From assembly GCA_023387735.1 (NCBI GenBank), contig JAEWHP010000019.1:62001-126000 (forward strand): DNA of 64,000 nucleotides, given 5' to 3'. This DNA is from Pseudomonadota bacterium. Lineage in GTDB: Bacteria; Pseudomonadota; Alphaproteobacteria; Rhizobiales; Xanthobacteraceae. The position numbers were made by a program, and so were the translations under genes. Positions 16,359-25,769 of the stretch are shown in pieces (position 1 is the first letter of the stretch; each line of letters opens with the position of its first letter). Under the pieces are notes generated by a model. The model did not search any database, was not told where the DNA came from, and worked only from the letters and a program-made list of their open reading frames with translations.

Positions 16359-17855
16359 ATGCGTTCCATCGGACATTTCATCGGCGGCAAGGAGGTCAAG
16401 GGCACCTCGGGCCGCACGGCCGACGTTTTCGAGCCGATGACCGGCGAGGTCCAGGCCAAGGTGGCGCTGGCCTCCAAGGCGGAAGTCCGCGCGGCCGTAC
16501 AGAACGCCGCGCTGGCGCAGCCCGAATGGGCCAACACCAATCCGCAGCGCCGCGCCCGCGTGATGATGAAATTCCTCGAGCTGGTGCAGCGTGACTACGA
16601 CAAGATCGCCGAGATCCTGGCGCGCGAGCACGGCAAGACCGTTCCCGACGCCAAGGGCGACATCCAGCGCGGTCTAGAAGTCGTGGAGTTCGCTTGCGGC
16701 ATTCCGCACCTGATGAAGGGCGAATACACCGAAGGCGCCGGCCCCGGCATCGATATCTATTCGCTGCGGCAACCGCTAGGCGTCGTCGCCGGCATCACGC
16801 CGTTCAATTTCCCGGCGATGATCCCGATGTGGAAGTTCGCGCCCGCGATCGCCTGCGGCAACGCCTTCATCCTGAAGCCCTCTGAGCGCGACCCGGGCGT
16901 GCCGATGCGGCTGGCCGAACTGATGATGGAAGCAGGGCTTCCGCCCGGCATCCTCAACGTCGTCAACGGCGACAAGGAAGCCGTCGATGCGATCCTCGAC
17001 GATCCCGACATCAAGGCGATCGGCTTCGTCGGTTCGACGCCGATTGCGCAGTACATCTACGAGCGCGCCGCGCAGACCGGCAAGCGCTGCCAGTGCTTTG
17101 GCGGCGCCAAGAACCACGCCATCGTGATGCCCGACGCCGACATGGACCAGGCCGTCGATGCGCTGATCGGCGCCGGCTACGGCTCGGCCGGCGAGCGCTG
17201 CATGGCGGTGTCGGTTGCCGTTCCCGTCGGCAAGACCACCGCCGATCGGCTGATGGAAAAGCTGATCCCGCGCGTCGAGTCGCTCAAGATCGGCACCTCG
17301 ATCGACCCGTCGGCCGATTACGGTCCGCTGGTCACCCGCGAGGCGGTCGAGCGCGTGAAGAACTACATCGACATTGGCGTCAAGGAAGGTGCGACGCTCG
17401 CGGTCGACGGCCGCGGCTTCAAGATGCAGGGCTATGAGAAGGGCTTCTATCTCGGCGGCTGCCTGTTCGACAACGTCACCAAGGACATGCGGATCTACAA
17501 GGAAGAGATCTTTGGCCCCGTGCTCTCGGTGGTACGCGCCCACGACTACAACGAGGCGCTGGCGCTGCCGTCCGACCATGACTACGGCAACGGTGTCGCA
17601 ATCTTCACCCGCGACGGCGACGCGGCACGCGATTTCGCCGCCAAGGTCAATGTCGGCATGGTCGGCATCAATGTGCCGATCCCGGTGCCGATCGCCTATT
17701 ACACCTTCGGCGGCTGGAAGAAGTCGGGTTTTGGCGATCTCAATCAGCATGGTCCGGACTCGATCCGCTTCTACACCAAGACCAAGACGGTGACCTCGCG
17801 CTGGCCGTCCGGCGTCAAGGAGGGCGCCGAGTTCTCGATCCCGACGATGAAGTAA
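16359..17855 (+). CDS. mmsA: Methylmalonate-semialdehyde dehydrogenase (CoA-acylating)
   Basis: Converts methylmalonate semialdehyde to propionyl-CoA, the last step specific to valine breakdown. 498 aa, aldehyde dehydrogenase fold. The N-terminus HFIGGKEVKGTSGRTADVFEP, the NFPAMIPMWKFAPAIACGN segment, and the nucleophile in GSAGERCMA (about residue 284) match MmsA rather than generic aldehyde dehydrogenases. It is first in the valine operon and 22 nt ahead of the acyl-CoA dehydrogenase. A strong ribosome binding site fixes the start. Confidence 0.95.
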   Translation: MRSIGHFIGGKEVKGTSGRTADVFEPMTGEVQAKVALASKAEVRAAVQNAALAQPEWANTNPQRRARVMMKFLELVQRDYDKIAEILAREHGKTVPDAKGDIQRGLEVVEFACGIPHLMKGEYTEGAGPGIDIYSLRQPLGVVAGITPFNFPAMIPMWKFAPAIACGNAFILKPSERDPGVPMRLAELMMEAGLPPGILNVVNGDKEAVDAILDDPDIKAIGFVGSTPIAQYIYERAAQTGKRCQCFGGAKNHAIVMPDADMDQAVDALIGAGYGSAGERCMAVSVAVPVGKTTADRLMEKLIPRVESLKIGTSIDPSADYGPLVTREAVERVKNYIDIGVKEGATLAVDGRGFKMQGYEKGFYLGGCLFDNVTKDMRIYKEEIFGPVLSVVRAHDYNEALALPSDHDYGNGVAIFTRDGDAARDFAAKVNVGMVGINVPIPVPIAYYTFGGWKKSGFGDLNQHGPDSIRFYTKTKTVTSRWPSGVKEGAEFSIPTMK

Positions 17856-17877
17856 CGCCTCGAAGCCGGGCAGCGAG

Positions 17878-19023
17878 ATGCATTTCGCGCTCAACGAGGA
17901 CCAGATCGCCGTCCGCGACATGGCGCGGGCGTTTGCGGCCGAGAAAATCGCGCCGCATGCGCTCCGCTGGGACGAGGAGAAGCATTTCCCTGTCGACGTG
18001 ATGCGGGAAGCAGCAACGCTCGGCATGGGCGGTATCTACATCAAGGACGACGTCGGCGGTTCGGCGATGACCCGCTTCGACGCCGCGCTGATCTTCGAGG
18101 CGCTGGCGACGGGGTGCCCGACGGTGTCGGCGTTCATCTCGATCCACAACATGGCGTCCTGGATGATCGATGCCTATGGCAGCGACACCCAGCGGCAGAA
18201 CTGGTTGCCAAAACTCTGTGCGATGGAGCTGATCGCAAGCTACTGCCTCACCGAGCCCGGCGCCGGCTCGGACGCTGCGGCGCTGCGGACCCGCGCGGTT
18301 CGCGAGGGCGACCATTACGTTCTGAACGGCCAGAAGCAGTTCATTTCAGGCGCCGGCGGCACCGATCTGCTGGTGGCGATGGTGCGGACCGGCGGCGACG
18401 GTCCCGGCGGCGTCTCGACGCTCGTCATCGACGGCAAGACACCGGGCGTGTCGTACGGCGCCAACGAGCGCAAGATGGGCTGGAACGCGCAGCCGACCCG
18501 CGCGGTGATCTTCGAGAACGCCCGCGTGCCGGTCGAGAACCGTCTGGGCGAGGAGGGCATCGGCTTCAAGATCGCGATGGCCGGCCTTGATGGCGGCCGC
18601 ATCAACATCGCGGCCTGTTCGCTCGGTGGCGCGCAGAACGCGCTGGAAAAATCGCTGGCCTACATGAAGGAACGCAAGGCGTTTGGAAAACGCCTCGACG
18701 AATTCCAGGCGCTGCAGTTTCGCATTGCCGACATGGCAACCGAACTGGAGGCGGCGCGGACTTTTGTCTGGCGCGCCGCCGCGGCGCTGGACCGCAAGGA
18801 CGCCGACGCCACCATGCTGTGCGCGATGGCCAAGCGCTTTGGTACCGATGTCGGCTTTGAAGTAGCCAACCAGGCGCTGCAGCTTCATGGCGGCTACGGC
18901 TACCTCAGCGAATACGGCATCGAAAAAATCGTGCGCGATTTGCGCGTGCACCAGATCCTGGAAGGGACCAACGAGATCATGCGGCTGATTGTTTCGCGCA
19001 AGCTGATCGAGGGCGCGCGATGA
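17878..19023 (+). CDS. Isobutyryl-CoA dehydrogenase (acyl-CoA dehydrogenase)
   Basis: FAD enzyme of 381 aa that should oxidise isobutyryl-CoA to methacrylyl-CoA. Family motifs are CLTEPGAGSDAAALRT (about 123-138) and the C-terminal LHGGYGYLSEYGIEKIVRDL with RVHQILEGTNEIMR near 355-368, the region holding the catalytic Glu of ACAD8-type enzymes. Position in the operon between mmsA and the hydroxyisobutyryl-CoA hydrolase supports the substrate. Its stop overlaps the next start by 4 nt. Confidence 0.93.
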   Translation: MHFALNEDQIAVRDMARAFAAEKIAPHALRWDEEKHFPVDVMREAATLGMGGIYIKDDVGGSAMTRFDAALIFEALATGCPTVSAFISIHNMASWMIDAYGSDTQRQNWLPKLCAMELIASYCLTEPGAGSDAAALRTRAVREGDHYVLNGQKQFISGAGGTDLLVAMVRTGGDGPGGVSTLVIDGKTPGVSYGANERKMGWNAQPTRAVIFENARVPVENRLGEEGIGFKIAMAGLDGGRINIAACSLGGAQNALEKSLAYMKERKAFGKRLDEFQALQFRIADMATELEAARTFVWRAAAALDRKDADATMLCAMAKRFGTDVGFEVANQALQLHGGYGYLSEYGIEKIVRDLRVHQILEGTNEIMRLIVSRKLIEGAR

Positions 19024-20093
19024 GCGATGTTTCTGTCGACGAGGGCGATCTGATCGCGCGCAAGGAAGGCGCGCTTGGCGTCATCCGCCTGAACCGGCCG
19101 AAGGCCATCAATGCCGTGACGCTGGAGATGTTCCACGACATCGACAGGGCGCTCGATGCCTTCGAGAAAGACCCCACCGTCGCGGTGATCCTGCTGGAAG
19201 GCGCGGGCGAACGCGGGCTGTGCGCCGGCGGCGACATCCGTGCGCTCTGGGAAAGCTCCAAGGTCAAGGGCGACCTGGGAAAAATCCTGTGGCGCGACGA
19301 ATACATTTTGAATGCGCGGATCAAGAAGTTCCCGAAACCCTACGTCGCGTTCATGGACGGCATCGTGATGGGCGGCGGCGTCGGCCTGTCAGCGCATTCC
19401 GCGCATCGCGTGGTTACAGATAAGACGAAACTGGCCATGCCTGAAGTGGGCCTCGGCTTCTTCCCCGATGTTGGCGGCACCTGGCTATTGTCGCATTCGC
19501 CAGGTGAGATCGGCACGTATTTTGGGCTAACCGGCCAGACCATGAACGGACCGGACGCGATCCACGCTAAATTCGCCGATGCCGTGGTGCCGTCGGCAAA
19601 GCTGCCGGCGCTGCGCGAGGCGCTGACGAAGGTGGCGCCCGGCATTACATCCGCCGACATTACGAGACTGATCGCGAGCGTCTCGACTGGAGAAAAGGCC
19701 GGGCCGGTCGCGGCGCAGCAGGCGAAGATCGATGCGCTGTTCGCCTACGATCGCATGGAAGACATCGTCGGCGCGTTGCAGCGCGACGGTTCGGACTTTG
19801 CGCAGGTGACGTTGAAGACGCTGAGCGAGAAATCGCCGCGCGGGATGGTGGTGACGCTGAAGCTGCTGCGGCTGGCGCGCACCGCACGCTCGCTGGAGGA
19901 ATGCCTGGTGCGCGAATATCGCGCCGCGCTGGAAGTCTTCGCGAGCGACGATTTCCGCGAGGGTGTACGCGCCGCCGTGATCGACAAGGACCGCAACCCG
20001 AAATGGTCGCCGCCGCGAATTGAGGACGTGACGCCGGAAATGATCGCGCCTTACTTCGCGGAGATCGGCGCCGACGAATTGAAGTTTCCCTGA
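19020..20093 (+). CDS. 3-hydroxyisobutyryl-CoA hydrolase
   Basis: Crotonase-fold thioesterase that releases 3-hydroxyisobutyrate from its CoA ester, avoiding build-up of reactive methacrylyl-CoA. At 357 aa it is longer than hydratases (about 260) and fits the HIBCH group. Signs are CAGGDIRALWE near residue 63, FMDGIVMGGGVGLSAH near 110-125 and MPEVGLGFFPDVGGTW near 140-155. ATGA overlap with the dehydrogenase upstream; mmsB starts 34 nt downstream. Confidence 0.93.
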   Translation: MSDVSVDEGDLIARKEGALGVIRLNRPKAINAVTLEMFHDIDRALDAFEKDPTVAVILLEGAGERGLCAGGDIRALWESSKVKGDLGKILWRDEYILNARIKKFPKPYVAFMDGIVMGGGVGLSAHSAHRVVTDKTKLAMPEVGLGFFPDVGGTWLLSHSPGEIGTYFGLTGQTMNGPDAIHAKFADAVVPSAKLPALREALTKVAPGITSADITRLIASVSTGEKAGPVAAQQAKIDALFAYDRMEDIVGALQRDGSDFAQVTLKTLSEKSPRGMVVTLKLLRLARTARSLEECLVREYRAALEVFASDDFREGVRAAVIDKDRNPKWSPPRIEDVTPEMIAPYFAEIGADELKFP

Positions 20094-20127
20094 TCAAAAC
20101 AGAAAAAGTACAAGCGGAGGATTCGAG

Positions 20128-21015
20128 ATGGCAAATATCGCATTCATTGGCCTCGGCAACATGGGCGGACCGATGGCGGCTAACCTGATCAAGGCTGGCC
20201 ACAAGGTCACCGCGTTCGACCTGGTTGCGGCCTCGCGCGACCAGGCCAAGGCCGATGGCGCGGCCATTGCCGAAAGTTCGGTGGCATCCGTCAAGGGCGC
20301 CGACATCGTCATCACCATGCTGCCCGCGGGCAAGCACGTGCTGTCGGTGTGGAACGAAGTGATCCCTGCCATGACGAAGGGCGCGCTGATCATCGACTGC
20401 TCGACCATCGACGTTGAAAGCGCCAAGCAGGCGCACGCGCTGGCGGCCAAGCACGGCGCACTCTCGGTCGACGCGCCAGTGTCGGGCGGAACCGGCGGCG
20501 CCAAGGGCGCGACGCTCACCTTCATGTGCGGCGGCGAGGACAAGGCCTTTGCGGCGGCCAGGCCCGTGCTCGAGAACATGGGCAAGAAGCTCGTGCATTG
20601 CGGCGGCGGTGGCGCGGGGCAGGCGGCCAAGATCTGCAACAACATGATCCTCGGCATTTCCATGATCGGCGTCGGCGAGGCCTTTGCGCTGGCGGAAAAG
20701 CTCGGCCTGTCGCACCAGGCGCTGTTCGACGTTGCTTCCACCTCGTCGGGACAGTGCTGGGCGCTGACGTCCTATTGCCCGGTGCCGGGCCCGGTGCCGG
20801 CCTCGCCCGCGAATAACGGCTACAAGCCGGGATTTGCCTCGGCGCTGATGGTGAAGGACCTGACGCTGGCGCAGGACGCCGCCAACGCCGCCGGGGCTGC
20901 GACGCCGCTCGGCAAGCACGCGCAGGAGATCTACAAGGCGTTCGACGCCGCCGGCCATGGCGGGGTGGATTTTTCCGGAATTATCCAGCACGTTCGGAGT
21001 CTCGCCGCGAAATAA
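20128..21015 (+). CDS. mmsB: 3-hydroxyisobutyrate dehydrogenase
   Basis: NAD-dependent oxidation of 3-hydroxyisobutyrate to methylmalonate semialdehyde, the substrate of MmsA; 295 aa. The Rossmann motif IAFIGLGNMGGPMAANL is at residues 4-20, the substrate motif DAPVSGGTGGAKGATL near 120-135, and the catalytic Lys lies in GAGQAAKICNNM near 171. A good ribosome binding site (CGGAGG) precedes the start. It closes the four-step core of the valine branch. Confidence 0.95.
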   Translation: MANIAFIGLGNMGGPMAANLIKAGHKVTAFDLVAASRDQAKADGAAIAESSVASVKGADIVITMLPAGKHVLSVWNEVIPAMTKGALIIDCSTIDVESAKQAHALAAKHGALSVDAPVSGGTGGAKGATLTFMCGGEDKAFAAARPVLENMGKKLVHCGGGGAGQAAKICNNMILGISMIGVGEAFALAEKLGLSHQALFDVASTSSGQCWALTSYCPVPGPVPASPANNGYKPGFASALMVKDLTLAQDAANAAGAATPLGKHAQEIYKAFDAAGHGGVDFSGIIQHVRSLAAK

Positions 21016-21026
21016 CGGAGGCCTGA

Positions 21027-22754
21027 ATGACGAGCTTTCAGGACGCACGCGCCTTTCTGCTCAAGCACCGCACCAACTACGATGCGGCCGTGAAGGGCTT
21101 TCGCTGGCCGGATCCGGTTCCGTTCAACTGGGCGCTCGATTGGTTCGATGCGGAACTCGCGCGCAACGAAGACAGCCGCGACCGCACCGCGCTCTGGATC
21201 GTCGATGCCGGCCACAAGGAAACCAAGCTTTCCTTCGCGACGCTGTCGGCCCGTTCCAACCAGGTCGCCAACTTCCTGCGTGCGCAGGGGCTCAAGCGCG
21301 GCGATCATCTGCTGCTGCTCGGCAATGTCGTGCCGCTGTGGGAGACCATGCTGGCGGCGATGAAGCTCGGCGTGGTGGTGATCCCCGCGACGACGCTGCT
21401 TACGCCGGATGAACTGCGCGACCGGCTCGATCGCGGCCGGGCGAGGGCGGTGGTGGCATCGCAGGATCAGGTGGCGAAGTTTGCAGGCCTCGGCGGCGAC
21501 AGCCTGGTGCGCATCGTGGTGGGTGCGACGTCGAAGCACGACGGCTGGCTTCCGTTCGAGGAGGCAGCCGGCGCATCCGAGACCTTCGCGCCCGACGGAC
21601 CGACCAATGCCGACGATCCGATGCTGCTCTATTTCACCTCGGGCACGACGGCGAAACCAAAACTGGTGCGGCATAGCCAGCGCAGCTATCCCGTCGGCGC
21701 GCTGTCGACCATGTTCTGGCTCGGGCTGCAGCCCGGCGACGTGCATTTGAACATTTCCTCGCCGGGCTGGGCCAAGCATGCCTGGAGCTGCTTGTTCGCG
21801 CCATGGAATGCCGGTGCCACCGTGTTCGTGGTCAACCAGCCGCGCTTCGATGCGAAGTCGCTGCTTGCGACCGTCGGCCGCTGCGGCGTCACCACGCTGT
21901 GCGCGCCGCCGACGGTGTGGCGGCTGTTCATCCAGGAGAAGCTTGCGGACTTCAAGGTCAGCCTGCGCGAGGTCTGCGGTGCGGGCGAGCCGCTCAATCC
22001 CGAAGTGATCGACCAGGTGAAGGCAGCGTGGGGCCTTACCATCCGCGACGGCTACGGCCAGACCGAAACCACCGCGCTCGCCGGCAATTCGCCGGGCCAG
22101 AAGGTCAAGGTCGGCTCGATGGGCCGCCCGCTGCCGGGCTATCGCGTGCAGATAACAGATAGCGACGGCCACATTACCAAAGAGGGCGAAGTAACGCTGC
22201 TGCTCGGCGCCGATCGTCCGGCCGGCCTGATGCAGGGCTATCAGGGCGACGACGGCAAACTCAGTGGCGCCGACGGCGATCTCTACCGCTCCGGCGACGT
22301 GGTGTTTGCCGACGACGAGGGCTACCTCACTTTTGTCGGCCGCTCCGACGACGTGTTCAAATCCTCCGACTATCGCATCAGCCCGTTCGAACTGGAGAGC
22401 GTGCTGCTCGAACATGAATCGGTCGCCGAGGCCGCGGTCGTGCCGAGCCCCGATCCGATCCGGCTCGCGATCCCCAAGGCCTATGTGCTGCTGGTGTCGG
22501 GCGTCGAGCGCACGCCGGAGACCGCGCTCTCGATCTTCAGGCACCTGCACACGCGCCTCGCGCCGTTCAAGCGCATCCGCAAGATCGAGCTGGTGACGGA
22601 ACTGCCGAAGACGATCTCGGGAAAGATCCGCCGCGTGCAGCTGCGCCGCCTCGAGCATGACGACAATCGCGGCGACGCGTTGCGCGGCGCGGAGTTTCGC
22701 GAGGAAGAGTTCCCGGAACTGCAGAAGGTGCGGACGACCGGGCTGGAGAGCTGA
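21027..22754 (+). CDS. AMP-forming acyl-CoA synthetase
   Basis: Activates a carboxylic acid to its CoA ester via an acyl-adenylate; 575 aa. The P-loop-like motif is YFTSGTTAKPKLVRHS (about 207-222), the adenylate motif YGQTETTALAGN near 343, the hinge region SGDVVFADDEGYLTFVGRSD near 422, and the C-terminal catalytic Lys lies in PKTISGKIRR near 530. It starts 11 nt after mmsB, so it is co-transcribed with the valine genes, suggesting a branched- or short-chain acid substrate. The exact acid is not readable. Confidence 0.92.
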   Translation: MTSFQDARAFLLKHRTNYDAAVKGFRWPDPVPFNWALDWFDAELARNEDSRDRTALWIVDAGHKETKLSFATLSARSNQVANFLRAQGLKRGDHLLLLGNVVPLWETMLAAMKLGVVVIPATTLLTPDELRDRLDRGRARAVVASQDQVAKFAGLGGDSLVRIVVGATSKHDGWLPFEEAAGASETFAPDGPTNADDPMLLYFTSGTTAKPKLVRHSQRSYPVGALSTMFWLGLQPGDVHLNISSPGWAKHAWSCLFAPWNAGATVFVVNQPRFDAKSLLATVGRCGVTTLCAPPTVWRLFIQEKLADFKVSLREVCGAGEPLNPEVIDQVKAAWGLTIRDGYGQTETTALAGNSPGQKVKVGSMGRPLPGYRVQITDSDGHITKEGEVTLLLGADRPAGLMQGYQGDDGKLSGADGDLYRSGDVVFADDEGYLTFVGRSDDVFKSSDYRISPFELESVLLEHESVAEAAVVPSPDPIRLAIPKAYVLLVSGVERTPETALSIFRHLHTRLAPFKRIRKIELVTELPKTISGKIRRVQLRRLEHDDNRGDALRGAEFREEEFPELQKVRTTGLES

Positions 22755-22757
22755 TCG

Positions 22758-23237
22758 ATGAATGAAGTCTGGAAGAAGCCGCCGGTCTCCTTTGAGGCCT
22801 ATCAGGCCATGGTCGGCAAGGAGATCGGCGTGTCGTCCTGGCACCTGATCGACCAGAACAGGATCAACGCCTATGCCGACGTGATCGAGGATCACCAGTT
22901 CATCCACGTCGATCCCGAAAGGGCGAAGAAGGAAACCGCTTTTGGCAACACCATCGCCCACGGTTTTCTCACGATGTCGCTGATGAGCATCATGTCCTAC
23001 GAGGTGATGCCGGTCATCGAGGGCACCTCGATGGGCGTCAATTACGGTTTTGACAAGCTGCGCTTCCTCTCGCCGGTCCGCGCCGGCTCCCGCGTCCGCG
23101 GACGGTTCACGCTTGTGGAAGCCAAGCTGCGCAAGCTGAAAGAGCTGCAATCGCGCACCAGCGTCACCGTCGAGATCGAGGGCGAGGATAAGCCCGCGCT
23201 GGTGGCCGACTGGATCGGGTTAATTTACTTTAACTGA
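22758..23237 (+). CDS. MaoC family (R)-specific enoyl-CoA hydratase-like protein
   Basis: 159 aa, single hotdog domain. The hydratase-2 motif is clear: Y-A-D-V-I-E-D-H-Q-F-I-H-V-D near residues 37-50, with the Asp/His pair, then NTIAHGFLTMSLM. It would hydrate trans-2-enoyl-CoA to the (R)-3-hydroxy form. It follows the acyl-CoA synthetase by 3 nt and precedes an SDR that could oxidise the product, with a palindromic repeat between. Confidence 0.9.
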   Translation: MNEVWKKPPVSFEAYQAMVGKEIGVSSWHLIDQNRINAYADVIEDHQFIHVDPERAKKETAFGNTIAHGFLTMSLMSIMSYEVMPVIEGTSMGVNYGFDKLRFLSPVRAGSRVRGRFTLVEAKLRKLKELQSRTSVTVEIEGEDKPALVADWIGLIYFN

Positions 23238-23314
23238 CCTCTCGTTCGCCGTTTGCCGGGCTTGACCCGGCAACCCATCCTTGCTCAAAACCTGCCAATC
23301 GCGGGCTCGGCGTT

Positions 23315-23456
23315 CCCCTCTCCCCTTGTGGGAGAGGGTGGCGCCGAACGCAGTTCGGCGACGGGTGAGGGGTTCTTTCCGCAAGCACGCCAGCCGAGAC
23401 AACCCCTCATCCGCCTTCGCTGCCGCGAAGGCACCTTCTCCCACAAGGGGAGAAGG
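23315..23456. repeat. Family E palindromic repeat
   Basis: Outer arms CTCCCCTTGTGGGAGAGG (about 23320-23337) and the inverted CTTCTCCCACAAGGGGAGAA (to 23455), with inner stems GCCGAACGCAGTTCGGC and GCCTTCGC ... GCGAAGGC. The element fills most of the space between the MaoC and SDR genes, ending 22 nt before the SDR start codon. No other copy is in the window. Confidence 0.85.
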
Positions 23457-23478
23457 CAAGACACCAGGACTTCCACTC

Positions 23479-24396
23479 ATGGCAATCAGGTTTGACGGAC
23501 GCGTCGCTATCGTCACCGGCGCGGGCAATGGTTTGGGACGGGCGCATGCGCTGGGGCTGGCGAGCCGCGGCGCCAGGGTGGTGGTCAACGATTTCGGCGG
23601 CGCGCGCGACGGCACCGGCGGCTCGCTGTCGCCGGCCGAAGCCGTGGTCGAGGAAATCAAAAAGGCCGGCGGCACGGCGATGGCCGACGGCGCAGATGTT
23701 TCGAACTTCGAGCAGGTCACCGCCATGGTCGAGCGCGCCACCAAGGAATGGGGCAGCGTCGACCTCCTCTGCGCCAATGCCGGCATTTTGCGCGACAAGT
23801 CGTTCGCCAAGATGGAAGTCGCCGATTTCCAGAAGGTGATGGACGTGCATCTCACCGGCACGTTCTTCTGCTGCAAGGCGGTGTGGGCCGGCATGCGCGA
23901 GCGCAATTACGGACGCATCGTCGTCACCACCTCGTCGTCGGGCCTGTTCGGCAATTTCGGCCAGGCCAATTACGGCGCGGCCAAAGCCGGCATGGTCGGC
24001 CTGATGAACGTGCTGGCCGAGGAAGGCCGCAAGAACAACATCCGCGTCAACACCATCTCGCCGACCGCGGCAACCCGCATGACCGAAGAGCTGCTGCCGC
24101 CGCAGGCGCTGGCGCTGATGAAACCCGAGGCGATCACGCCGGCGGTAGAATTTTTGCTGAGCGAAGACGCGCCAACCCGCACCATCATGGGCGCTGGCGC
24201 CGGTTCGTTCGCCGTGATCAAGATCATCGAGACCGAAGGCATCAACCTGCCGCAGTCGGAATGGACGCCGGATGCGATCGCGGCGCATTTCGCCGAGATC
24301 GACGACGTGTCGAAGGCGAAAGCGCTGCAGGGCGCGTTCGAGCAGACGCAGAAGTACGTGGCGCAGGCGGCCGCACGGGCCGGGATCAAGCTGTAG
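23479..24396 (+). CDS. SDR family 3-hydroxyacyl-CoA dehydrogenase-like protein
   Basis: 305 aa, short-chain dehydrogenase. The cofactor motif is VTGAGNGLGRAHALGLASRG (about 12-31), the NAG motif is in CANAGILRDKSF, and the catalytic Y-x-x-x-K is YGAAKAG near residue 165. The extended C-terminus resembles the dehydrogenase domain of peroxisomal multifunctional enzyme type 2, which oxidises (R)-3-hydroxyacyl-CoA; this pairs well with the MaoC hydratase upstream. ATG 23479 (MAIRFDGR) is the start; the frame is open further upstream but only through the repeat. Confidence 0.9.
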   Translation: MAIRFDGRVAIVTGAGNGLGRAHALGLASRGARVVVNDFGGARDGTGGSLSPAEAVVEEIKKAGGTAMADGADVSNFEQVTAMVERATKEWGSVDLLCANAGILRDKSFAKMEVADFQKVMDVHLTGTFFCCKAVWAGMRERNYGRIVVTTSSSGLFGNFGQANYGAAKAGMVGLMNVLAEEGRKNNIRVNTISPTAATRMTEELLPPQALALMKPEAITPAVEFLLSEDAPTRTIMGAGAGSFAVIKIIETEGINLPQSEWTPDAIAAHFAEIDDVSKAKALQGAFEQTQKYVAQAAARAGIKL

Positions 24397-24403
24397 GCAC
24401 TTG

Positions 24404-24513
24404 CCGTCATTCCGGGGCGGTGCGAAGCATCGAACCCGGAATCCATCCAGCCACATGCGCTGGCAGCTAAGTGGATTCCGGGCCTGCGCCTGACGGCGCA
24501 TCCCGGAATGACG
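24404..24513. repeat. Family B palindromic repeat (long form)
   Basis: CCGTCATTCCGGGG at the left and CCCGGAATGACG at the right form the outer arms. GGAATCCA ... TGGATTCC is an inner inverted repeat. Other copies are at 34048, 40462 and 60180. It lies between two co-directional genes, ending 29 nt before the flavoprotein start. Confidence 0.85.
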
Positions 24514-24542
24514 AGGGAATTGTCTCTACACCGGCTGGTCCC

Positions 24543-25769
24543 ATGTCGTCGCCCTCGAAAGACATAGCCGTCATCGGTGCCGGCCCGGCCGGCCTGATGG
24601 CCGCCGAGGTGCTCGCGCAAGGCGGTGTTTCTGTCACCGTCTACGACGCGATGCCGTCGGCGGGCCGCAAATTCCTGATGGCCGGACGCGGCGGGCTCAA
24701 CCTAACCCACAGTGAGCCGCTCCCCGCATTCCTCGCGCGCTACCGCGAGGCGATGCCGCATCTCGCCGCTGCCATCGAAGCGTTCCCGCCACAGGCCTTG
24801 CGCGACTGGAGCGAGGCCCTCGGGGAGGAGACCTTCGTGGGCTCCAGTGGCCGCGTTTTCCCGAAAGCCTTCAAGGCATCGCCCCTGCTGCGGGCGTGGC
24901 TGCGGCGGCTAGACTCGATGGGCGTGAAGCTCGCGCTGCGTCACCGCTGGACCGGCAGGGACGAGCAGGGACGCCTTCATTTTCAGACGCCTGACGGAGT
25001 GCGCATCATTGAGGCGCACGCAACGGTGCTCGCGCTCGGCGGCGCAAGCTGGCCGCGGCTAGGCTCCGATGGTTCGTGGACGGATATACTCGAGCCCAGG
25101 GGCGTAAAGATACCGCCGCTTCGGCCGGCGAACTCCGGCTTCACCGTCGCCTGGTCCGATATTTTTCGCGATCGCTTCGAAGGCCAGCCGCTCAAGGGCG
25201 TGGCGCTGACATCGGGTCAGCACAGCGTGCGCGGCGAAGCCGTCATCACCCGCACCGGCATCGAAGGCGGGGCGGTCTATGCGCTATCGGCAGAATTGCG
25301 CGACGCGGTCGACAAGGGCAGGGCGACCCTGCACGTGGCGCTGCGGCCCGATCTTGGCACGAAGGATCTGATCGTAAAGCTGTCGGCACCGAAGGGAAAA
25401 CAGACCCTGTCGAATTTCCTGCGCAAGGCGGTCAACCTGTCGCCTGTAGCGATCGGCTTGCTGCAGGAGGCTGGCAAGGCCTCTGGCACTTCGCTGGCGT
25501 CGCTGTCGCCGGCCGAGCTTGCCAGTCTGATCAACGCCGTCCCGATCGAACTCACCGGCGTCGCGCCGATCGCGCGGGCGATCTCCACCGCGGGCGGCGT
25601 AGCGTTCAGCGAACTTGATGCCGATTTCATGATCCGCCGTTTGCCCGGCGTGTTCGCTGCCGGCGAAATGCTGGATTGGGAAGCGCCGACGGGCGGCTAT
25701 CTCCTGCAAGCGTCGTTCGCGACGGGAGTCGCGGCGGGGCGCGGCGCGCTGAAATGGCTGGAATCGTAG
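24543..25769 (+). CDS. BaiN/RdsA-type NAD(P)/FAD flavoprotein (TIGR03862-like)
   Basis: 408 aa. The N-terminal FAD motif VIGAGPAGLMAAEVL (about 10-24) is followed by GRKFLMAGRGGLNLTHSEPL, characteristic of this flavoprotein family. A C-terminal GGYLLQASFATGVAAGR closes the FAD site, after AGGVAFSELD. Members are flavoproteins of largely unknown role, some annotated as aminoacetone oxidase-like. ATG 24543 is the start used by homologues of this type (MSSPSKDIAVIG). The TAG stop lies inside the next repeat. Confidence 0.85.
   Translation: MSSPSKDIAVIGAGPAGLMAAEVLAQGGVSVTVYDAMPSAGRKFLMAGRGGLNLTHSEPLPAFLARYREAMPHLAAAIEAFPPQALRDWSEALGEETFVGSSGRVFPKAFKASPLLRAWLRRLDSMGVKLALRHRWTGRDEQGRLHFQTPDGVRIIEAHATVLALGGASWPRLGSDGSWTDILEPRGVKIPPLRPANSGFTVAWSDIFRDRFEGQPLKGVALTSGQHSVRGEAVITRTGIEGGAVYALSAELRDAVDKGRATLHVALRPDLGTKDLIVKLSAPKGKQTLSNFLRKAVNLSPVAIGLLQEAGKASGTSLASLSPAELASLINAVPIELTGVAPIARAISTAGGVAFSELDADFMIRRLPGVFAAGEMLDWEAPTGGYLLQASFATGVAAGRGALKWLES

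Noticed and set aside
20931..23150. 739-residue minus-strand frame opposite mmsB, the acyl-CoA synthetase and the MaoC gene
   Set aside because: It spans three well-defined genes in antisense and has no motif of its own.
23281..23478. N-terminal extension of the SDR protein
   Set aside because: The extra residues are encoded by the family E repeat; the SDR fold begins at the ATG at 23479.
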